Positions 7,204 to 13,097 of a stretch of 13,097 bases of DNA are shown here, piece by piece (position 1 is the first letter of the stretch; each line of letters opens with the position of its first letter). The notes beneath the pieces are model-generated. The model made no database searches. It was not told the origin of the DNA and saw nothing but the letters and a program-made list of their open reading frames with translations. The DNA lies in the NCBI GenBank assembly GCA_029934165.1, contig JAOZMU010000041.1:1-13097 (forward strand), read 5' to 3'. Source of the stretch: Bacteroidales bacterium. Lineage in GTDB: Bacteria; Bacteroidota; Bacteroidia; Bacteroidales; JAOZMU01. The translations under genes and the position numbers were made by a program.

Positions 7204-8847
7204 ATGAAAAAATATGGATATTTAATTCTGATGTTACTATTTTCGCTTTTGACACAAGCGCAACAGCGTGGTTTTGTGCCTATAAATGTAAATATTGCCA
7301 ACCAACAAGAAAAACTCTACGACCAAAGTCATGCACTCTTGATAGGGATAAGTCAATATACTAACGGCTGGAATAATTTGCCGGGAGTAAAACGGGATAT
7401 AGTTGAAATACGAAAAGCCTTGGAGATAAGTGGTTTTAATGTTATCGCAAAAGAGAACTTGACTAAAGCACAAACAGATAATGAAATCACCTCATTTATA
7501 GCAAATTACGGTCAAGAAAAGAACAATAGATTGCTGATTTATTTTGCAGGTCACGGATTTACTGTAACGACAACTTACGGCGATAAATTAGGCTATTTTG
7601 TCCCCACAAATGCTCCAAATCCACATAAAGACCAAGCTGGTTTTCAGGCTAAAGCTCTGGAAATGGCGCAGATGGAGATTTATGCAAAACGCATACAAAG
7701 CAAGCATGCGCTTTTCCTATTTGATGCCTGTTTTGCCGGCTCCCTATTTGCAATGCGCGATGCTATTCCGGCTGTGATTGACTATAAAACAAAAGAACCT
7801 GTAAGACAGTTTATTACAAGTGGTTCTGAGAACGAATCCGTACCCGATGAGAGCATTTTTCGGGCGCAATTTGTTCGGGCACTAACGACCCAAGATGCCG
7901 ATGCAAATACAGATGGATACTTGACTGGCACGGAGTTAGGAAAATTTTTGCAAGACAATGTTGTTAATTACAGCTACAACACCCAGCATCCGCAATACGG
8001 CAAAATTCGACATCAATCGCTTGATAAAGGAGATTTTGTTTTCGTGCTACCAAAGAAACCCGATAACACAAATAATAACCCACAAATAACTGAAAAAGAG
8101 ATAATAACAGATGATGCTTACGGTTCATTAAGCATTGTCAACTACATCGAAGGAAGTTTGTATATTGATGGTAGCTACGAAAAAAGCACCAGCAAAAATA
8201 AGCAAATAGAAATTAATAAGCTAAAAGTCGGTGAGCATCTGATAGAAATACGCACCGACAATCGGATTTGGAAAAAATCGGTTTCTATCGTCAAAAATCA
8301 AATGGTCAGCATCAAAGCAAAGTTTGATAAAGAGTTGATTATCAAAGAACAAAACAATCAATTTACAGACACACGCGATGGAAAAGAATATAAAACAGTT
8401 GTTATTGGAGGTAGCACTTGGATGAATGAAAATTTAGCATTCAAAACAAATACAGGCTGTTGGTCTTACAAAGATAATAGCAACTATGTTGATAGATATG
8501 GGTATTTATACAATTGGAGTACTGCTACTCAAGTTTGCCCTAATGATTGGCATTTACCAACAAAACGAGAATTTCAGTCTCTTGTCAATTATTATGGCAA
8601 TGAAAAGCGTGCATTTGTTGCGCTTTCAACTTCTGGCACAGATAGATTTTCGGCAATTTTTTGTGGCATTCGAGACAGAAAAGGCAAATATCGCCTAGAA
8701 TTTAAAGCAAATTTTTGGACATCGGAACAACACAAAGGTAACAAAGCTTGGTACTTAACGATAAATAAACGTCAAAAAGATGCAAATCTGTCAAATAATT
8801 CGTACCAAAGTTTTGGCATGTCTGTTAGATGTGTGAAAAATAAATAG
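7204..8847 (+). CDS. Secreted caspase-like (C14) protein with PEGA and FISUMP domains
   Basis: The 547-residue product starts with a signal peptide (residues 1-20, cleavage near TQAQ), so it is exported. Residues 42-282 form a caspase/metacaspase-type domain: strand HALLIGISQY, catalytic His117 in YFAGHG and catalytic Cys176 in FDACFAGS, both intact. Residues 233-244 (DANTDGYLTGTE) match an EF-hand calcium loop (Asp233, Asn235, Asp237, Gly238, Glu244). A PEGA-like beta domain follows (about 305-374, GSLSIVNYIEGSLYIDG). Residues 387-547 are a FISUMP domain (Fibrobacter succinogenes major paralogous domain), with WMNENLAF, WHLPTKREFQSL and SVRCVKN. A role as a secreted or surface cysteine protease is inferred; substrate unknown. 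Bacterial caspase homologues favour cleavage after Arg or Lys. The ATG at 7204 is set by the signal peptide. Confidence 0.88.
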   Translation: MKKYGYLILMLLFSLLTQAQQRGFVPINVNIANQQEKLYDQSHALLIGISQYTNGWNNLPGVKRDIVEIRKALEISGFNVIAKENLTKAQTDNEITSFIANYGQEKNNRLLIYFAGHGFTVTTTYGDKLGYFVPTNAPNPHKDQAGFQAKALEMAQMEIYAKRIQSKHALFLFDACFAGSLFAMRDAIPAVIDYKTKEPVRQFITSGSENESVPDESIFRAQFVRALTTQDADANTDGYLTGTELGKFLQDNVVNYSYNTQHPQYGKIRHQSLDKGDFVFVLPKKPDNTNNNPQITEKEIITDDAYGSLSIVNYIEGSLYIDGSYEKSTSKNKQIEINKLKVGEHLIEIRTDNRIWKKSVSIVKNQMVSIKAKFDKELIIKEQNNQFTDTRDGKEYKTVVIGGSTWMNENLAFKTNTGCWSYKDNSNYVDRYGYLYNWSTATQVCPNDWHLPTKREFQSLVNYYGNEKRAFVALSTSGTDRFSAIFCGIRDRKGKYRLEFKANFWTSEQHKGNKAWYLTINKRQKDANLSNNSYQSFGMSVRCVKNK

Positions 8848-8907
8848 GAACTAAAAAATAACCCGTTTAAATAACACAATTTGCTTAATTAATTGAAATA
8901 CAAATAT

Positions 8908-9609
8908 ATGCAAGTTAAATTTGAAGATTTGAAATCCATTGAGTATAAAAACGCATGGGATTATCAAGAAACAATTTTTAAAAAAATTGTAGATGAAAAA
9001 TTGGCAAAACCAAATTTAGACCCGACAAAAAGAATTACCCAGAACACAATTCTTTTTTGCGAGCATCCACATGTTTATACGCTGGGAAAAAGTGGTGTGC
9101 AAAATAATTTATTAGTAAATGAGGATTTTTTGCGTAAAATTGATGCAACATTTTTTAAAAGCAATCGTGGTGGCGATATTACGTATCATGGACCAGGACA
9201 AATTGTCGGATACCCAATTGTTGATTTGGAGAAACTAAATTTGACTATTAGGTCATATATTTTTAAACTGGAAGAGGCTATTATTCATGCAATTGCAAAA
9301 TTTGACATCAACGGAACTAGGCTCGAAGGTGCAATTGGCGTTTGGCTTGATGTTGATGATTCTACTAAAGCACGAAAAATTTGTGCCATCGGTGTCAAAG
9401 CTGGACGAATGGTAACTATGCACGGATTTGCACTAAATGTAAACACAGATTTAACGTATTACAGACACATAAACCCATGCGGCTTTACGGATAAAGGCGT
9501 AACATCAATGGAAAAAGAACTATGTTATAAATTGGATTTTGAAAAAGTGAAACACGAAGTCAAAAAAAGTATTTCGGAAATGTTTGAAATTGAGTTGATT
9601 GATGGTTAA
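8908..9609 (+). CDS. lipB: Octanoyl-[ACP]:protein N-octanoyltransferase LipB
   Basis: LipB transfers the octanoyl group from octanoyl-acyl-carrier protein to lipoyl domains of 2-oxoacid dehydrogenases and the glycine cleavage H protein, the first step of lipoate synthesis in the cytoplasm. Counting from the ATG at 8908 (233 residues), the family motifs are all there: RGGDITYHGPGQ (87-98), the lysine of KICAIGVK (Lys157), TMHGFALNV (170-178) and the catalytic cysteine in NPCG (Cys191). The frame is also open upstream to a TTG at 8893, but known LipB proteins begin close to the MQVKFEDLKSIEYKNAW segment, so 8908 is preferred. The gene ends inside the start of ttcA (8-base overlap), implying translational coupling. 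The lipoyl synthase gene lipA is not in the window. Confidence 0.95.
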   Translation: MQVKFEDLKSIEYKNAWDYQETIFKKIVDEKLAKPNLDPTKRITQNTILFCEHPHVYTLGKSGVQNNLLVNEDFLRKIDATFFKSNRGGDITYHGPGQIVGYPIVDLEKLNLTIRSYIFKLEEAIIHAIAKFDINGTRLEGAIGVWLDVDDSTKARKICAIGVKAGRMVTMHGFALNVNTDLTYYRHINPCGFTDKGVTSMEKELCYKLDFEKVKHEVKKSISEMFEIELIDG

Positions 9610-10366
9610 TAAAAATCTTGAAAAAAAGAGGAATAAACGCTTCCTAACTTCGGTACACGGAAAAATTGGCAAAGCAATTCGGCGTTTTGGACTAATTGAG
9701 AATGGCGACAAAATTGTCATAGCCATTTCAGGCGGAAAAGACTCATTGATTTTGCTGGAAAATTTGGCATTTCGGAAAAAATACACAGAATTAAATTTTG
9801 AGCTGAGAGCAGCTCATGTTGACATCACAAATATTGAATATGTTACTGATATTGAGTACTTAACAAAGTTTTGTTCCAACTTGGAAGTTCCGCTAACTAT
9901 CCTGCGCGACGAAATAAACTTGGAAGAAGATTCAAATAAGCAACTATGCTTCATTTGTGCTTGGAATCGTCGGAAAATGCTTTTTACTCATGTTAACGAC
10001 CTAAGATATAATAAATTAGCATTTGGTCATCACCTCGACGATGCAATAGAAACCTTGCTGATGAATATGATGTATCACGGCTCTATAAGTTCTATTCCGC
10101 CAATTTTGGATATGTTTAAAGGAACATTAAAAACAATTCGTCCACTAATTTTATCAAAAGATGCCGAGCTAAAACGCTATTCCGAAATACGTGTATACAC
10201 CCAACAGCTAAAACAATGCCCGCACAGTAATAAAACAAGAAGAGACTCCACTCGAAAACTCATTGACGAAATGGAAAAAATGAATAGCACCTCTCGTGTA
10301 AATATCTTTAACTCAATGAATAAGATTTTTCAGGAGTACATAGTGTGCGATAAAATCAATGTGTAA
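9602..10366 (+). CDS. ttcA: tRNA 2-thiocytidine synthetase TtcA-like, PP-loop ATPase
   Basis: TtcA-family enzymes activate cytidine-32 of certain tRNAs with ATP and replace its oxygen with sulfur, using a [4Fe-4S] cluster. The 254-residue protein has the PP-loop SGGKDS (43-48), the CxxC pair CFIC (Cys116, Cys119), the segment FGHHLDDAIETLLMNMMYHG (141-160) typical of TtcA, and a third cysteine (Cys206 in QCPHS) at the position of the third cluster ligand. The length is somewhat shorter than the E. coli enzyme (about 310). The open frame extends one codon upstream to TTG 9599, but the ATG at 9602 is preferred. It overlaps the lipB stop codon by 8 bases. Another PP-loop modification enzyme such as TilS was considered; the cysteine pattern favours TtcA. 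Confidence 0.87.
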   Translation: MVNKNLEKKRNKRFLTSVHGKIGKAIRRFGLIENGDKIVIAISGGKDSLILLENLAFRKKYTELNFELRAAHVDITNIEYVTDIEYLTKFCSNLEVPLTILRDEINLEEDSNKQLCFICAWNRRKMLFTHVNDLRYNKLAFGHHLDDAIETLLMNMMYHGSISSIPPILDMFKGTLKTIRPLILSKDAELKRYSEIRVYTQQLKQCPHSNKTRRDSTRKLIDEMEKMNSTSRVNIFNSMNKIFQEYIVCDKINV

Positions 10367-10376
10367 AATATTACTA

Positions 10377-10396
10377 AGGTCAAAGACCTATTTTTT
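10377..10396 (+). terminator. Possible small terminator after ttcA
   Basis: AGGTC (10377-10381) and GACCT (10385-10389) form a five-base-pair stem with loop AAA, followed by A and six Ts, starting 10 bases after the ttcA stop codon. It is weak by stem length. It lies in the end of repeat copy C; the corresponding end of copies A and B has a slightly different small palindrome. Confidence 0.35.
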
Positions 10397-10470
10397 ATGA
10401 AACGTTTAAGCTGTAAATTAACAACTTACGTTAATAAAAAGAGGAAAAAACTTTTATAAGAGTACTTACA
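10379..10470 (-). repeat. 92-base dispersed repeat, copy C (inverted, diverged)
   Basis: The reverse complement of these bases matches copies A and B along the whole 92 bases, with about eight substitutions and two single-base indels by eye. The block ATGAAACGTTTAAGCTGT and the central hairpin arms ATTAAC/GTTAAT are conserved. It fills most of the gap between the convergent ttcA and Omp85 genes and begins 6 bases beyond the stop codon of the minus-strand Omp85 gene, in the same direction as that gene. Confidence 0.9.
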
Positions 10471-10476
10471 ATGTAG

Positions 10477-12219
10477 TTAAAATCGGCTTGTATATCCGAA
10501 ATGAATTTTTGCTGTTTTAAATTGAATTGCTGCATCTAATTGTTTTCCAAGGGCATAGCTCATTGCAAAAATCCCTGCCTTAGTTTGAAACGTAAAGCCA
10601 ACGCCAAAACCTATTGGCATGTCGGAAAATACATCGTTGAGTGTAGATTTCTCGTAGTAGGCAATGTCGGAAAACACAAACAAAGAGGAGTTTTTCTCAA
10701 ATAAATAACGTAATTCTACGGTTTGAATAACATATTGCGTAGTCGGAATTACCCGCTCATCAAAACCACGCAAACTATTTAATCCACCAATCCGAATAGC
10801 CTCATTTTCAAGCACATAATTTTCATTATAAATTATTGCACATCTGGTTTGCAGCATAACGCAAAAGTATTTCCCTGTCGGAATATACCCAGCAACAAGA
10901 ACTTCCGCCTCATATTGTTTCGTATCGCTACTGTCGGGCAAAGATTTTAAACCTGTCGCTATTTTAATGTCAGCAAAATATCCCCTTCTTGGATTGAACT
11001 TATAATCCAAGTTATAAGTCTGATAACCAAAGCCGTACAATGTCGTACTAGCATTAATCAAACTGGGAGGGCGATTATCTTTTTTTAGCAAAATAACCGA
11101 ATTATTATTTGCTATAAATGCCTTAAATATTTTTGTCGCGCTAAAACTATAATTCATAGCAAGTTGCATGCCGGTATTTAAGTAAGTGGTATCTTTTTTA
11201 TCAATATTTAATTTGAATTCTGCACCTAGCATAGTTCCAAAAAAATATGAACCACTAGCCAATAAATCAAGTTGTTGCGAAGAAGATGGAAGTTTTTTCC
11301 ATTCAAATTTGAATATTTCGCCATATCGCAAAATATTTTCCAGAAACAAATTTATCTCACCAGTTAGCATGGTTTTTCCTTGCGTTTTGTCGTTTGGCAC
11401 GAGTCCTAAAATTCCATCGAATCTACTACTTTTTTTCTTGGCTAAATACAAATAAATTGAGGCTTTTTCAGGACTAAAATCAACGAGCATCGGACGTTTT
11501 TCCTTAACAAAACTAAGGTCGGCAATTTTCTTGGATATTTTGTTTATTTCCTTTTCGCTGTATATTTTTTCGCGTTGAAAAGAGAGGTAATTTTTTATGT
11601 ATGAGTAATTTACAGGCTCTTCACCGCGAAGTTTTAAAGTGTCTAGTTTGATTAATTTTCCTTTTTCGGTAAACAATGTTGCACCAAAAACAGAATCTTT
11701 TCTTTCAATCCTTGTTTCAATTGATGCAAATGGGTAGCCGTTGTCTTCAAAATAAGTTATGACTTCATTCTTAGCAATATTTAATTGATACATAGACCAT
11801 TGCATAGAATTATTGGAGTCATCAAAGACTTTTTTAACAAAAACAGAATCGTTTCCCGTGAAATTAAGATTTTTCATGAAAAATTCGCGTCCGCGATTTA
11901 AAAATGCCGTAGTTTTTGTAGAATCCGTAAAAATACTATCTAATGATGCTCCTAAAAAACCAGTTTTTTGCAATGAGTCGATATAGTTTATCAAAAACTG
12001 CTCTGTAATACTCTGATTTTCAAAAGTATAAGTTGCTAAGGTATCGTTTTGAGGAGGCAGAAAGGCAAGGATAAATAAATTATGTTGTGCAGTAGTATTA
12101 ATAGCTAATAAATTAAACAAAAAAAATAGCAAACACCTACTTATAGAGAGTGTTGCTATTTTTCTAAAGATTTGTTTCAGACTATTATTTCTCTGGTTCA
12201 ATGTCTTCAAGTTTCTCAT
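10477..12219 (-). CDS. Omp85-superfamily (BamA/TamA-like) outer-membrane protein
   Basis: This 580-residue protein has a hydrophobic export signal (about 24-44, ending NTTAQ) after a long polar N-terminus. The N-terminal half carries POTRA-like elements: FLINYIDSLQKTGFLGASLDS (75-95) and YFEDNGYPFASIETR (156-170), then a YIKNYLSFQREKIYSEKEI segment (207-225). The C-terminal half (from about 265) is a beta-barrel with the Omp85 signatures NPRRGYF (409-415) and GGLNSLRGF (478-486; the RGF loop-6 motif), and it ends in phenylalanine as outer-membrane barrels do. BamA and TamA proteins insert or export other outer-membrane proteins; at 580 residues this is shorter than typical BamA, so a TamA-like or specialised translocator is more likely. 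The ATG at 12219 makes a 35-base overlap with the upstream gene. A later non-ATG start (CTG at 12178-12180) would give a more ordinary signal peptide and no overlap. Confidence 0.85.
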   Translation of the reverse strand: MRNLKTLNQRNNSLKQIFRKIATLSISRCLLFFLFNLLAINTTAQHNLFILAFLPPQNDTLATYTFENQSITEQFLINYIDSLQKTGFLGASLDSIFTDSTKTTAFLNRGREFFMKNLNFTGNDSVFVKKVFDDSNNSMQWSMYQLNIAKNEVITYFEDNGYPFASIETRIERKDSVFGATLFTEKGKLIKLDTLKLRGEEPVNYSYIKNYLSFQREKIYSEKEINKISKKIADLSFVKEKRPMLVDFSPEKASIYLYLAKKKSSRFDGILGLVPNDKTQGKTMLTGEINLFLENILRYGEIFKFEWKKLPSSSQQLDLLASGSYFFGTMLGAEFKLNIDKKDTTYLNTGMQLAMNYSFSATKIFKAFIANNNSVILLKKDNRPPSLINASTTLYGFGYQTYNLDYKFNPRRGYFADIKIATGLKSLPDSSDTKQYEAEVLVAGYIPTGKYFCVMLQTRCAIIYNENYVLENEAIRIGGLNSLRGFDERVIPTTQYVIQTVELRYLFEKNSSLFVFSDIAYYEKSTLNDVFSDMPIGFGVGFTFQTKAGIFAMSYALGKQLDAAIQFKTAKIHFGYTSRF

Positions 12220-12697
12220 CTACAACATCTTCATCGCTGTTTGACGTTTGGTCTGTGCCTTGAATTTCGGCATCAATTGAAGCATCGTCTGGAGCATCTT
12301 CAACCAATGCTTCCTCATCTTTTTCCAATTCCCATTTCTTGGCTACGTTTTTTTTCTTATTTGCTTTGAACGCTTTGAACGCAAGTTTTCGCGCACGATA
12401 CGAATGATGAACAGCCTTTTTGTAGCGTTTCCCTTTAAACAGTTGCTTTGCACGTTTTTGGTGCTTCACAGCTTTTACCAATTTTCCAGTATAAACTTTG
12501 TTCTTTTTAACAGCTTTTGCCGTTTTGTGAATAAAAACATTCGTGCGATTCAAAAACTTTCGCGCATGCTTCCGTTCTTTTTTTGCTTTTGGTGACTTTC
12601 TTTGATGTTTCTGAGCATCAGCAGTTTGTGTTATGCCGATAACCAAAAATGCCAACAAAAAAGCCAGCAAACTGAATTTTGAAAATGTGTGTTTCAT
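12185..12697 (-). CDS. Exported bipolar basic/acidic protein of unknown function
   Basis: The 170-residue protein has a clear signal peptide (residues 1-28, ending TADA before QKH). Residues 29-124 are extremely rich in Lys, Arg and His (for example KSPKAKKERKHARKF and KKAVHHSYRARKLAFKA) and are probably helical; one stretch (AKQLFKGKRYKKAVHHSYRARKLA) resembles a single TPR-like helix pair. From about residue 125 the charge flips to an Asp/Glu-rich tail (DEEALVEDAPDDASIDAEI). The basic part looks superficially like histone H1 but the signal peptide argues for the periplasm or outer membrane. The gene overlaps the start of the Omp85-like gene by 35 bases on the same strand, so the two are very likely made together. 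It may be a client or partner of that protein, or bind anionic surface polymers; both are guesses. Confidence 0.82.
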   Translation of the reverse strand: MKHTFSKFSLLAFLLAFLVIGITQTADAQKHQRKSPKAKKERKHARKFLNRTNVFIHKTAKAVKKNKVYTGKLVKAVKHQKRAKQLFKGKRYKKAVHHSYRARKLAFKAFKANKKKNVAKKWELEKDEEALVEDAPDDASIDAEIQGTDQTSNSDEDVVDEKLEDIEPEK

Positions 12698-13097
12698 AGC
12701 TAATAAAGATTTTTATGAATAAATATTAAGTGCCTTGCACTTTTTAATATTAAGACAAAGATTTACGATTTTATTGTAAATCTGCAAATAATTCTATAAT
12801 TTAATCTTTGCTCTATAATTTTTATTGCGCAAGAATTATACCTCGAATTTTCCAAATTATGTTAAAAAAACAAAAAATCCAAAACTACATTATATTTTCC
12901 CAAAATCAATTCGCATAAAAAACACCTTGCGTATTTTTACGGGCTAAAACACAACTCTCATGACAATAATTATTTTTTCCTAAATTGGAGTAAAGTTAGT
13001 AACTATGATTAAATCATAATTGAAATTTTCACATTTAAAGTGTTTTATTAGACTTTGGACAAATATATCATTTTCAAAATCGAAATTAATTTTGTAA
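12698..13097. other. 400-base AT-rich end region without a gene
   Basis: No gene was recognised on either strand. It contains the candidate promoter of the minus-strand operon at its left side, a 15-base palindrome (TATGATT-A-AATCATA, 13004-13018) and, at the very end, TAATTTTG (13087-13094), which fits the -7 consensus for a + strand gene beginning outside the window but has no -33 partner at the usual distance. Confidence 0.6.
12756..12788 (-). promoter_or_regulatory. Candidate promoter for the minus-strand operon
   Basis: Read on the minus strand, TTTG (complement of 12785-12788) is followed after about 19 bases by TAAATCTTTG (complement of 12756-12765), close to the Bacteroides -33 TTTG / -7 TAnnTTTG pattern. 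It would start transcription about 50 bases before the ATG of the bipolar-protein gene. Supported only by motif and spacing. Confidence 0.4.

Noticed and set aside
8486..8698. 70-residue open frame on the + strand
   Set aside because: It lies wholly inside the FISUMP part of the caspase-like gene in another frame and shows no family features.
13004..13018. 15-base palindrome TATGATT-A-AATCATA as an operator
   Set aside because: Seven-base arms are expected about once in 13 kb by chance, more in AT-rich DNA, and no gene start follows within the window.

Overview
The window is an AT-rich stretch (roughly one third G+C by eye) that looks chromosomal and is most consistent with a Bacteroidota (Bacteroidetes) bacterium. 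The reasons are: coding starts have almost no Shine-Dalgarno sequences; one gene carries a C-terminal FISUMP domain, common in that phylum; a Gram-negative outer-membrane Omp85-type barrel is present; and one or two promoter-like sites resemble the Bacteroides -33/-7 pattern (TTTG about 19 bases before TAnnTTTG). Species cannot be told from the sequence alone.

Left part (1-3570, + strand): a secreted TPR-repeat protein, then a lipoprotein with an HEFGH zinc-peptidase motif and an M3-like layout, closed by a very strong hairpin terminator.

Middle part (3570-8850, + strand) looks accessory. A 10-TM EamA/DMT-type transporter is bracketed by two almost identical 92-base direct repeats, and the second repeat supplies the last 17 residues and the stop codon of the transporter. 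It is followed by a SWIM zinc-finger protein and a secreted caspase-like (C14) protein with EF-hand-like, PEGA and FISUMP parts. The gap before the transporter also holds a degenerate fragment of the repeat and a separate long inverted repeat.

Right part (8890-13097): lipB (octanoyltransferase) overlaps ttcA (PP-loop tRNA 2-thiocytidine synthetase) on the + strand. These converge on a two-gene minus-strand operon encoding an exported basic/acidic 'bipolar' protein and an overlapping Omp85/BamA-TamA-like outer-membrane protein. A third, diverged, inverted copy of the 92-base repeat sits between the two convergent units. The last 400 bases contain no recognisable gene.

The most unusual item is the 92-base repeat family (3657-3748, 4839-4930, complement 10379-10470, fragment at 3608-3633). 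Every full copy lies downstream of, or inside the 3' end of, a gene and points the same way as that gene. No complete transposase, integrase, CRISPR array, tRNA or rRNA was seen.
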